NCBI GenBank assembly: GCA_030691625.1
Contig: JAUYDX010000048.1
Coordinates: 1 to 33,244 of the forward strand
Direction: 5' to 3'
Length of the DNA: 33,244 bases
DNA from: Candidatus Omnitrophota bacterium
Lineage (GTDB): Bacteria > Omnitrophota > Gorgyraeia > Gorgyraeales > Gorgyraeaceae
Positions within the stretch are counted from its first letter, which is position 1. The number at the start of each line of letters is the position of its first letter. Shown here piece by piece: positions 18,711 to 26,271 of the stretch. The notes beneath the pieces are model-generated. The model was not told where the DNA came from. It searched no databases and saw nothing but the letters and a program-made list of their open reading frames with translations. The position numbers were made by a program, and so were the translations under genes.

Positions 18711-19484
18711 ATGGACTGGGGCATGAAAAACAGGATTTCAAGGATAATAAAACCAAAGACCGGAAAAACAGTGATGCTGGCAGTGGATCACGGTTATTTT
18801 TTGGGGCCTACCACAGGCCTGGAAGAGCCGCGTGATGTAATAAAACAGCTCGTGCCTTTTGCTGATTCCCTGATGCTGACCCGCGGGTTACTACGCACAG
18901 TAGTGGACCCTGCGAACGATACGCCGATAGTTTTAAGGGTCTCAGGCGCAAATAGCATTATAGGAGATGACCTTTCAAATGAGGCAATAACTGTTTCTGT
19001 AGAGGATGCCATACGCTTAAATGTAAGCGCTGTTGCGCTTTCCATATATGTGGGCGGAAAATATGAGCATCAGACCCTGAAAAACCTCGCCACGATCATT
19101 AGCGAATGCGAGGGATATGGTATTCCTGTTCTCGCTGTTACCGCGGTGGGCAAAGAAATGGCAAGAGACGCTAAATATCTTAGCCTGGCATGCAGGATTG
19201 CCGCTGAATTAGGCGCTCATATAGTAAAGACTTATTACTGCGAAGACTTTGAAAAGGTGGTAAAAAGCTGTCCTGTTCCAGTGGTGATCGCGGGCGGCAA
19301 AAAGATTTCTGAAAAAGACGCCCTGGAACTGGCTTTTAACGCTATAAGAGACGGCGCATCAGGCGTGGATATGGGAAGGAACATATTCCAGTCCAAAGAT
19401 CCCGTAGGCATGATAAAGGCAGTGAGAAGCATTGTCCACGAAAAGGTAACCGCTGAAAAAGCCTTTGAGACCCTGAAAATATAA
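18711..19484 (+). CDS. DhnA/LsrF-type class I aldolase family protein
   Basis: VMLAVDHGYFLGPTTGLEEP; HIVKTYYCEDFEKVV; PVVIAGGKK; GASGVDMGRNIFQSKDPVGMIKAV. Confidence 0.85.
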   Translation: MDWGMKNRISRIIKPKTGKTVMLAVDHGYFLGPTTGLEEPRDVIKQLVPFADSLMLTRGLLRTVVDPANDTPIVLRVSGANSIIGDDLSNEAITVSVEDAIRLNVSAVALSIYVGGKYEHQTLKNLATIISECEGYGIPVLAVTAVGKEMARDAKYLSLACRIAAELGAHIVKTYYCEDFEKVVKSCPVPVVIAGGKKISEKDALELAFNAIRDGASGVDMGRNIFQSKDPVGMIKAVRSIVHEKVTAEKAFETLKI

Positions 19485-19494
19485 CCATCATAAA

Positions 19495-19561
19495 GATCCT
19501 TCGACTGCTCCTTATTCAGTCACAGTCTCAGGATCAAGTAAATTTTTCAAATTTACTTGAC
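19495..19561. repeat. Composite two-hairpin element GATCCTTCGACTG...CAGTCTCAGGATCAAG...CTTGAC (family A, copy 2)
   Basis: GATCCT/AGGATC, GACTG/CAGTC and TCAAGTAAATTT/AAATTTACTTGA stems; same layout as 4551-4614. Confidence 0.82.
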
Positions 19562-19585
19562 TTTTAAGCTGTAATTTGTTATAAT
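19557..19585 (+). promoter_or_regulatory. Promoter TTGACT-N17-TATAAT
   Basis: Direct read; the -35 overlaps the end of the family A repeat. Confidence 0.75.
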
Positions 19586-19607
19586 TCAACAACATAGGTA
19601 TTAAAAG

Positions 19608-19634
19608 AGGGCCATGGGAAAAGGCCCTTTTTCT
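19608..19634 (+). terminator. Short intrinsic terminator-like hairpin AGGGCC...GGCCCT followed by TTTTTCT
   Basis: 6-bp GC stem plus U-rich tract, starting 22 nt after the -10. Confidence 0.6.
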
Positions 19635-19666
19635 GTCTACGAATATAAAAGGCTTTATAAATGATA

Positions 19667-19704
19667 CACCTCGTAGGTGGGGTTTAAACCCCACCTACGA
19701 GGTG
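19667..19704. repeat. 38-nt perfect palindrome CACCTCGTAGGTGGGGTTTAAACCCCACCTACGAGGTG
   Basis: 19-bp self-complementary arms. Confidence 0.95.
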
Positions 19705-19715
19705 GGGGTGGTTTA

Positions 19716-21932
19716 ATGAGAAAAATTAATATAGCATTTATATCTACGTTAATAGGGGTGTTTTTGGCCTCAGGGACATCGTATGCTATCAGGGTGCCGA
19801 TGGGCTTAAAGCTGGAGCAGAGAAATAACTTGAGGCCGGAGTTTACTTATTATACAAGAGATGAAAACGGGAATCTTCTTAAAGAGCCATGCGGTTTTCC
19901 AGGATACTGGGCAGTAGAAGCGAAGGTTCCGATAGAAGAAAATACAAATGCCAGCATACAGAGAATGGTAAAGTCTTTTTCCTTATCTATGCAGGTCTCT
20001 GGCAGGGAAGATGTAAAGAAGGCTAAATTTACTGTAGTAGATAAATTGCCTAAAGAGAAAGTAGTTTTAGCAAAGGGAATTGGTTTTTATATAAAGGCTT
20101 CTGGAAAATTTGGTCTTGAAGTAGTTTTGGAGCCATCCTTTTTAAAAAATGGTATAAGCGCGCAAAGGGCTATATTTTCGAGTGTCGCAGGAGAAATCCC
20201 TGAACAAAAAGATCTTATTGCGATTAAAAATAAAAAATTAGACGATAAGTCAAAAAGGATACTTATAATCAATACCCTCTCTCAAGAATTGAATAATAGG
20301 GAGTTTTCAACGCTTAACTTAACATCGCTTGCGCTGGCCAGCCTTCTAAAAAAATATGGCCATGATGTTAAAGTGGAAAATTTTGATTTATCTGGAAAAA
20401 GCATAGATGACATAAAGCTACAAAGCGCTGATATCGTATGTATATCTGTGTATGATGAACAGGTTGCTTATATAAAGGCATTCACGGAGCGCATAAAGAA
20501 GGTGAATCAAAAGATTATGATCGCAGTCGGCGGACCTGCCTTAACTGTAATTCCGGAACATATGTTCGCGCATTTACCAAACGCGGACATTTTTTATAGA
20601 GGTGAAGCAGAGGCTGGATTTGCGGATGTATTAAATAATTTAGAGAACCTGGATTTTGAATCATTATCCGAACTTTCCGGAGTGGCAGTCCATAGAGATG
20701 CTATGTATTATTTTAACGATCTTATTTCAGTGAATAGGATGAATGAAGAGCAATTGAATCAGAGGCCCATGGATTTTTCTTTTTTGAACCAAGGCAATAT
20801 AGACGGTTCGTTTAGCCTTATGACAAGCCTGGGTTGTCCGTATGGCTGTGTGTTCTGCGCCACAGGCGGGGGCAAGGCGCACAGGGCAATGTCTCCTGAA
20901 AAGGTCATAGAAACTGCTCGCAGGTATCAGGAAAGACTGGAGACGCTTGAATCAGAAGGCGCAAAAATCCCAGATCTAGCCTGGATTTTTTGTTTTAACG
21001 ACGATGACTTTTTGTGGGACGCTGAAAGGGCTATGAAGATACTGGAATTATGGAGAAAGGCAAGGCTTAGATTAAAAATCACTACATTTCAATCTACAGT
21101 ACAGTCATTTCTCACAAGAGATGAAACGGGAGAAAGAATGGTAAATATAGATTTAATCAGAAGAATTTCTTCTTTTAGAGATATATTTAGCTACGGCTTT
21201 AAAATCGGAATAGGTACAGACGCTCTTATAGACTCAGAGATAGGGCGGTTAAAAGGTCCAAATAATAAGAAACTTCCATATTATAATGAGAAGCTTATTG
21301 AAGATGTTATGGCGGAATTAGGAAAAAGATATATTCCAAATGAACATTACCTTATTTTAACAAACGCAGATACTTCTTTAGAGGATTTGATAAGAACGCT
21401 TTTAAAAGCGGCTACATTTGAGCTAATATATCCTTATACATTTTTTCATATTAATTATGCAGTAATACCGCATGCGGGAACTTCTGTTATTAATAAGCTT
21501 ATTGAAGATCAAAGGGAATCGCTATTAAATGGCACAACCTCTATGTATAGGTATACTAAAATTCCTGATTTTAAGGAATACGATTTTTTTGGCTTACCTT
21601 ATTTAGTTGCTCCGGAAAAGATTCCACAAGATATTTCTACTAATATGGACGCTTATTTTTTTAAGTACTATTTCTATAACTCTTTTCTAAAATATATTGC
21701 GCTTGGATGTTTAGAAGATCTTTCAATGGAGGTATTTAAAAATACAGGGCTATTTTCATCAATAAGGAGCGAGGTAGTTAAAAAAGAGCTATTCCAATTT
21801 ATAATGCTCGCATTTGAAATAAAAGGCAGGAATGAAGAGAAAGTTTTACATATAGCTACAATATGGCATAGTTTATATAATATGCTGCTATTACATGCGC
21901 CAGTCTCTGAAAGCGTAGAGACAAGTCTATAA
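19716..21932 (+). CDS. Radical SAM protein with B12-binding-like domain and N-terminal signal peptide
   Basis: MRKINIAFISTLIGVFLASGTSYA signal-like; KRILIINTLSQ...VGGPALTVIPEHMF B12-binding-like; CPYGCVFC (CxxxCxxC). Listed start 19677 lies inside the palindrome; ATG 19716 preferred. Confidence 0.85.
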   Translation: MRKINIAFISTLIGVFLASGTSYAIRVPMGLKLEQRNNLRPEFTYYTRDENGNLLKEPCGFPGYWAVEAKVPIEENTNASIQRMVKSFSLSMQVSGREDVKKAKFTVVDKLPKEKVVLAKGIGFYIKASGKFGLEVVLEPSFLKNGISAQRAIFSSVAGEIPEQKDLIAIKNKKLDDKSKRILIINTLSQELNNREFSTLNLTSLALASLLKKYGHDVKVENFDLSGKSIDDIKLQSADIVCISVYDEQVAYIKAFTERIKKVNQKIMIAVGGPALTVIPEHMFAHLPNADIFYRGEAEAGFADVLNNLENLDFESLSELSGVAVHRDAMYYFNDLISVNRMNEEQLNQRPMDFSFLNQGNIDGSFSLMTSLGCPYGCVFCATGGGKAHRAMSPEKVIETARRYQERLETLESEGAKIPDLAWIFCFNDDDFLWDAERAMKILELWRKARLRLKITTFQSTVQSFLTRDETGERMVNIDLIRRISSFRDIFSYGFKIGIGTDALIDSEIGRLKGPNNKKLPYYNEKLIEDVMAELGKRYIPNEHYLILTNADTSLEDLIRTLLKAATFELIYPYTFFHINYAVIPHAGTSVINKLIEDQRESLLNGTTSMYRYTKIPDFKEYDFFGLPYLVAPEKIPQDISTNMDAYFFKYYFYNSFLKYIALGCLEDLSMEVFKNTGLFSSIRSEVVKKELFQFIMLAFEIKGRNEEKVLHIATIWHSLYNMLLLHAPVSESVETSL

Positions 21933-21962
21933 ATTTTAGTTCAAATATTTTAGCTAAAAGGC

Positions 21963-21990
21963 TTGACATTTTAAAAGTTTGTGGTAAAAT
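21963..21990 (+). promoter_or_regulatory. Promoter TTGACA-N16-TAAAAT (TGG extended -10) for rplM-rpsI
   Basis: Direct read; 24 nt upstream of the rplM ATG. Confidence 0.7.
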
Positions 21991-22014
21991 TTAAACTTCT
22001 TGGAGTTTTAGAAT

Positions 22015-22440
22015 ATGGATACAAGCCTAATCACAAAAAAAGACATAGAGAGGAAATATTACCTTATGGATGCCGAGAAGCAGATTCTCGGCAGACTTGC
22101 GGTGAAGGCGGCTATGCTTTTAAGCGGCAAGCGCAAGGTAAACTACACTTCTAATGTGGATAACGGAGATTTCGTGGTGGTAGTGAACGCCGCGAAGGTG
22201 GCTGTAACAGGCAAAAAGCTCACTGACAAGACGTATACGAGTTTTTCAGGTTATCCGGGCGGATTAAAGATAAAGACTCTGGAGAGGGTTTTAAAGACAA
22301 GGCCTGGAGAAGTGATAAGGCACGCTGTTAAAGGCATGCTTCCGAAGAACAAGCTGGGCTCCAGGATGATAACCAGGTTAAAGGTTTACGCAGGTTCAGA
22401 GCATCCGCACAGCGCTCAGAATCCTGAGAAGATAACATAA
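22015..22440 (+). CDS. rplM: 50S ribosomal protein L13
   Basis: [57 protein letters not shown]. Confidence 0.98.
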   Translation: MDTSLITKKDIERKYYLMDAEKQILGRLAVKAAMLLSGKRKVNYTSNVDNGDFVVVVNAAKVAVTGKKLTDKTYTSFSGYPGGLKIKTLERVLKTRPGEVIRHAVKGMLPKNKLGSRMITRLKVYAGSEHPHSAQNPEKIT

Positions 22441-22450
22441 GGGATAAAAA

Positions 22451-22846
22451 ATGACGACACAGAATACAATATGGGCTACAGGAAGGCGAAAGCGGGCAAT
22501 AGCCAGGGTCCGGCTAGTATCCGGAAACGGCGAGATAGAGGTCAATAAGAAACCTCTTGAGGAGTACTTTGACAGGCCCACTCTTAAGATGATAGTCATG
22601 CAGCCTATACAGGCTTCCAATATAGGGAATAAATTCAATATAATCGCGAAGGTAGAAGGCGGCGGCAAATCTGGCCAGGCAGGCGCGCTCAGGCACGGGA
22701 TTTCCAGGGCGCTCGCTCTTACTAGCGAAGAGCTGAGGGTTTTACTGAGAAAGAAGGGATTCTTGACCAGAGACCCGAGAAAAAGAGAGAGAAAGAAATA
22801 CGGCCAGAAAGGAGCCCGTAAGAGATTCCAGTGGACTAAACGATAA
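22451..22846 (+). CDS. rpsI: 30S ribosomal protein S9
   Basis: ATGRRKRAIARVRLVSGNGEIEVNKKPLEEYF; GGGKSGQAGALRHGISRAL; C-terminal ARKRFQWTKR. Confidence 0.98.
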   Translation: MTTQNTIWATGRRKRAIARVRLVSGNGEIEVNKKPLEEYFDRPTLKMIVMQPIQASNIGNKFNIIAKVEGGGKSGQAGALRHGISRALALTSEELRVLLRKKGFLTRDPRKRERKKYGQKGARKRFQWTKR

Positions 22847-22850
22847 TTTT

Positions 22851-22879
22851 GTAGGGGACGGTCAATGACCGTCCCCTAC
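22851..22879. repeat. 29-nt perfect palindrome GTAGGGGACGGTCAATGACCGTCCCCTAC (family P29, copy 3)
   Basis: 14-bp perfect arms. Confidence 0.95.
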
Positions 22880-22898
22880 GATTGTGATAAATTCATCG

Positions 22899-22952
22899 AC
22901 GCCTATCCGGTCGTTTCTCGACGAGAAATAAATTGACAGGATAGGCGTTTTT
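22899..22952 (+). terminator. Branched terminator-like hairpin ACGCCTATCC...GGATAGGCGT followed by T-tract
   Basis: 10-bp stem enclosing a second perfect hairpin TTTCTCG-A-CGAGAAA; T5 immediately after. Confidence 0.75.
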
Positions 22953-22961
22953 GTTTATAAT
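22933..22961 (+). promoter_or_regulatory. Consensus promoter TTGACA-N17-TATAAT for the arg operon, overlapping the terminator 3' arm
   Basis: Direct read; both hexamers match consensus. Confidence 0.8.
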
Positions 22962-22988
22962 TCTAATATTCTACACACGGAGGAAAAC

Positions 22989-24008
22989 ATGCTGAAAATC
23001 GGCATAATGGGAGCGAGCGGATTTGCCGGAGAAGAACTTATAAAGATATTACTGAAACATCCTGAAGTTAAGATCACGGCCCTGGCCGCGAAGATCGAAA
23101 GGACGCATTTATCAAAGATGTATCCGTGGGCCAAAGGCATGTTGGATATAGACTGTTATGACATGACCGCAGAGGATGTAGGAAAGAAGTCAGACGTAGT
23201 GTTTCTAGCGCTTCCTCACAAGATCTCAATGGATTTCGCGCCAGAGCTTTTAAAGCAAGGCAAAAAGGTGATAGACTTAAGCGCTGATTTCAGGATACAG
23301 GATAAAGTTATTTATGAAAAGTGGTATGAGATAAAACACGAGTGTCCGGAACTTATTAAAAAGGCGGTTTACGGGCTTCCTGAACTATATAGGAAAGATA
23401 TAAAAGGCGCTGATTTAATAGCGAATCCAGGGTGTTATCCCACGAGCATTATTTTAGGCTGCGCGCCATTACTAAAGAAGAAACTCGTGGATACGGATAA
23501 TATAATATGCGATTCAAAGTCAGGCGTGAGCGGCGCAGGCAGGACTCCGACGCAGTCTCTGATGTTTACTGAGATAGCTACGAATAGCTTCAGGCCGTAT
23601 AAAGTGAATTTTCACAGGCACATGCCTGAGATAGACCAGGAGTTAAGCAATTTAGCCGGCGCAAAGATAGAGGTGAATTTTATACCGCATCTGGTGCCAA
23701 TGGAGCGGGGAATATTAAGCACTATTTATCTAAAGCTCAATAAAAAAATAGATACAAAAGAGGCGCTCGGGATGTATAAAGATTTTTATAAGGGCGAATA
23801 TTTTGTAAGGGTGCTGGAAGAAGGGATCTTACCTGATACGAAAAATGTGGTGAGGTCGAATTTCTGCGACATAGGCATAAAGGTTTTTCCTGAAAAGTCG
23901 CTCGCTGTGGTAATGACCGCGATTGACAATCTGGTCAAGGGCGCGAGCGGACAGGCTGTGCAGAATATGAATATAATGTACGGATTTGACGAGAAACTAG
24001 GTTTGTAA
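22989..24008 (+). CDS. argC: N-acetyl-gamma-glutamyl-phosphate reductase
   Basis: GIMGASGFAGEELIKILLKHPEV; DLSADFRIQD; ANPGCYPTSIILGCAPLL; SGVSGAGRTPTQSL; gaggaa SD. Confidence 0.97.
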   Translation: MLKIGIMGASGFAGEELIKILLKHPEVKITALAAKIERTHLSKMYPWAKGMLDIDCYDMTAEDVGKKSDVVFLALPHKISMDFAPELLKQGKKVIDLSADFRIQDKVIYEKWYEIKHECPELIKKAVYGLPELYRKDIKGADLIANPGCYPTSIILGCAPLLKKKLVDTDNIICDSKSGVSGAGRTPTQSLMFTEIATNSFRPYKVNFHRHMPEIDQELSNLAGAKIEVNFIPHLVPMERGILSTIYLKLNKKIDTKEALGMYKDFYKGEYFVRVLEEGILPDTKNVVRSNFCDIGIKVFPEKSLAVVMTAIDNLVKGASGQAVQNMNIMYGFDEKLGL

Positions 24009-24023
24009 CCAGGTTACAAACCT
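23999..24023. repeat. 25-nt perfect palindrome AGGTTTGTAACCAGGTTACAAACCT
   Basis: 12-bp arms; overlaps the argC stop codon. Confidence 0.93.
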
Positions 24024-24033
24024 AATGCAATTG

Positions 24034-24058
24034 TTCAGTGTAACCAGGTTACACTGAA
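24034..24058. repeat. 25-nt perfect palindrome TTCAGTGTAACCAGGTTACACTGAA
   Basis: 12-bp arms; same core GTAACCAGGTTAC as the preceding copy. Confidence 0.93.
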
Positions 24059-24068
24059 AGAGGGATAT

Positions 24069-25271
24069 ATGAAGATAGTTAAAGGCGGGGTGACTGCGCC
24101 AAAGGGGTTTCTGGCCGGGTCTACAAGCTGTGGCATAAAAAAGAGCGGTAAGACTGACCTGGCGTTATTATTTTCTGAAGCGCCGTGCGTGGCTATAGGG
24201 ACATTTACTACAAATAAGGTAAAATCAGGTTCTGTGGTCTTATGCATGGAGCGGCTTAAAAAAGGCACGAGCCAGGGAGTTATCGTAAATAGCGGCAACG
24301 CGAACTGCTGTTCAGGTAAAAAAGAGACAAAAAACGCTGTGGAGATAACTAAGGTGTTAGCTGCGAAGCTGGGCGTAAAAAAAGACCTGATACTCATGGC
24401 TTCCACCGGTATCATAGGAAGGCCTTTACCCACTGATAAAATAAAAAATGGCCTGAATAGTCTTATGGATGATCTTTCAGCCAGTAACGGAACGAATTTC
24501 GCAAAGGCCATAATGACCACAGATACTGTCCATAAGGAAATAGCTGTGCAGATAAATATAAAAGGTAAGGCAGTTAAGATAGCGGGCGCGTGTAAAGGCG
24601 CTGGCATGATACGGCCTGACATGGCTACAATGCTCGCATTTTTTACAACAGACGCGGTAGTGGAAAAAAATGCCGTGGCTAAGGCATTCAGGGAATCTAT
24701 ATATGATTCCTTTAATAAGATAACTGTGGACGGAGATATGAGCACTAATGATTCCGCGATTATTTTTGCGAATGGCCTGGCTGGAAATAAGGCAATTAAA
24801 AACAATACGCCGGAGTATGATATTTTTCTGGAGGCGCTGAGTTTCGTGTCAAAGGAGCTTTCCAGGAAGATAGTCCTGGACGGCGAAGGAGCTACGAGGT
24901 TCATAGAGATAATAGTAAAAGGCGCCGGAAACGAGAAGGACGCGGAGCTCGCTGCAAGGCGGATATCAGAATCAAGTCTGGTAAAGACTATGATAGCCGG
25001 CGGAGACCCTAACTGGGGCCGCATAGCAGCGGCTGTGGGCTCGAGCGGGGCTAAGATAGACCCTGAGCGCATGGATATATATTTCGGCAATGTATTAGTG
25101 ATGAAAAATGGCTTAGGGACCAACGCGCCAAGAGATCTACTTTTAGCCATATTCAGGAAAAAGGATATAGAGATACTTGTGGACCTGAAATCAGGAAAGG
25201 CGCGCGCCAGGATCTGGACGTGCGACCTGACAAAGGAATACGTGCGCATTAACGCGGAGTATGAGACGTAG
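24069..25271 (+). CDS. argJ: Bifunctional glutamate N-acetyltransferase/amino-acid acetyltransferase ArgJ
   Basis: GVTAPKGFLAGSTSCGIK; VIVNSGNANCCSG; AGACKGAGMIRPDMATMLAF; NWGRIAAAVGSSGA; C-terminal YVRINAEYET. Confidence 0.97.
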   Translation: MKIVKGGVTAPKGFLAGSTSCGIKKSGKTDLALLFSEAPCVAIGTFTTNKVKSGSVVLCMERLKKGTSQGVIVNSGNANCCSGKKETKNAVEITKVLAAKLGVKKDLILMASTGIIGRPLPTDKIKNGLNSLMDDLSASNGTNFAKAIMTTDTVHKEIAVQINIKGKAVKIAGACKGAGMIRPDMATMLAFFTTDAVVEKNAVAKAFRESIYDSFNKITVDGDMSTNDSAIIFANGLAGNKAIKNNTPEYDIFLEALSFVSKELSRKIVLDGEGATRFIEIIVKGAGNEKDAELAARRISESSLVKTMIAGGDPNWGRIAAAVGSSGAKIDPERMDIYFGNVLVMKNGLGTNAPRDLLLAIFRKKDIEILVDLKSGKARARIWTCDLTKEYVRINAEYET

Positions 25272-25274
25272 GGC

Positions 25275-25351
25275 TTCTCGACTTTGCTCCCATAGCTGGC
25301 TTTCGGGATCGCTCGAAGAATATTGTTCGAGCGAACGAAGTGAGTCGAGAA
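25275..25351. repeat. TTCTCGAC...GTCGAGAA nested hairpin element (family S, copy 2)
   Basis: Outer TTCTCGAC/GTCGAGAA, inner CGCTCGAAGAATATTGTTCGAGCG. Confidence 0.8.
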
Positions 25352-25370
25352 CATAAGAGGAAATTTCAAT

Positions 25371-26231
25371 ATGGAGCGAGCGATTAAGAAGGCTGATGTA
25401 CTGATAGAGGCATTGCCGTATATAAAATCTTACAGCGGGAAGATTTTTGTAATTAAATACGGCGGAAGCGCTCTCGTAAACCCTGAGATCAAAAAAGGCG
25501 TGCTCCAGGATATTGTTTTCATGAGCTACGTGGGCATAAGGCCGATAATCGTGCACGGCGGCGGGCCTTTTATAAACGAGGAATTCAGGAGGATGGGCAA
25601 AAAGGTGGAATTTACAGAAGGCCTGAGGGTTACCACAAAGGAAGAAGCGCAAGTGGTTGACAGGGTTTTATCCAAGGTAAATGAAAATATAGTATCTGAC
25701 ATAAAGGCGCTGGGCGGCAGGGCAGTAAGTATGAATACCTCAAAGAAAAATATAATAGTGGCAAGGCCTCACAGGGAATCAGAAAGGCTGGGATTTGTAG
25801 GGGAGATAGATGATGTGAATGCTGATACTATAAGGAATGCTGTGCGGCCGAGGGCTATACCTGTCATATCTCCTGTGAGCATGGGAAGCGATAAAGAACT
25901 TTACAATATAAACGCTGATGACGCTGCCTCAGAGATAGCAATAGCTATAAAGGCTGTGAAGCTGGTGCTCTTAACAGACGTGAAAGGCATAATGAGGCAT
26001 AAGGGCGAGGAGACTACGCTTATATCAACCCTTGCCATGAAAGATGCTGATACTCTTATAGATAGGAAGATCATCCAAAGCGGCATGATCCCAAAAGTAA
26101 GGGCGTGTATGAATGCGTTGAAAGCCGGGGTGTCAAAGACCCATATCATAGACGGCAGGATCTCGCACAGCCTGCTTCTGGAGATTTTTACGGATAAAGG
26201 CATAGGCACAGAGATAATCAAGGATAAGTAG
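25371..26231 (+). CDS. argB: Acetylglutamate kinase
   Basis: VIKYGGSALVNPE; PIIVHGGGPFINEEF; GFVGEIDDVN; NINADDAASEIAIAI; LLTDVKGIM. Confidence 0.97.
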   Translation: MERAIKKADVLIEALPYIKSYSGKIFVIKYGGSALVNPEIKKGVLQDIVFMSYVGIRPIIVHGGGPFINEEFRRMGKKVEFTEGLRVTTKEEAQVVDRVLSKVNENIVSDIKALGGRAVSMNTSKKNIIVARPHRESERLGFVGEIDDVNADTIRNAVRPRAIPVISPVSMGSDKELYNINADDAASEIAIAIKAVKLVLLTDVKGIMRHKGEETTLISTLAMKDADTLIDRKIIQSGMIPKVRACMNALKAGVSKTHIIDGRISHSLLLEIFTDKGIGTEIIKDK

Positions 26232-26256
26232 GGACAGGACATTGTCCTGTCCCTAC
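26228..26256. repeat. 29-nt perfect palindrome GTAGGGACAGGACATTGTCCTGTCCCTAC (family P29, copy 4)
   Basis: 14-bp perfect arms; its TAG is the argB stop codon. Confidence 0.95.
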
Positions 26257-26271
26257 AGAAAAGGGATAGAC

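Noticed and set aside
19512-19694. Minus-strand ORF and the plus-strand 19677 start both encoding MGFKPHLRG
   Set aside because: The identical peptides arise because the 38-mer palindrome reads the same on both strands; the real radical SAM start is taken as 19716.
22962-22988. ArgR operator (ARG box) before argC
   Set aside because: AT-rich region (attctaatattct) does not give a convincing pair of ARG boxes.
24035-25369. 444-aa antisense ORF opposite argJ
   Set aside because: argJ is unambiguous on the + strand and the antisense translation shows no recognisable motifs; a mirror ORF of codon bias.
26242-26271. N-terminal extension of argD (MSCPYRKGID) from TTG
   Set aside because: Lies in the P29 palindrome; ATG at 26272 with an upstream aaggga gives the expected ArgD start.
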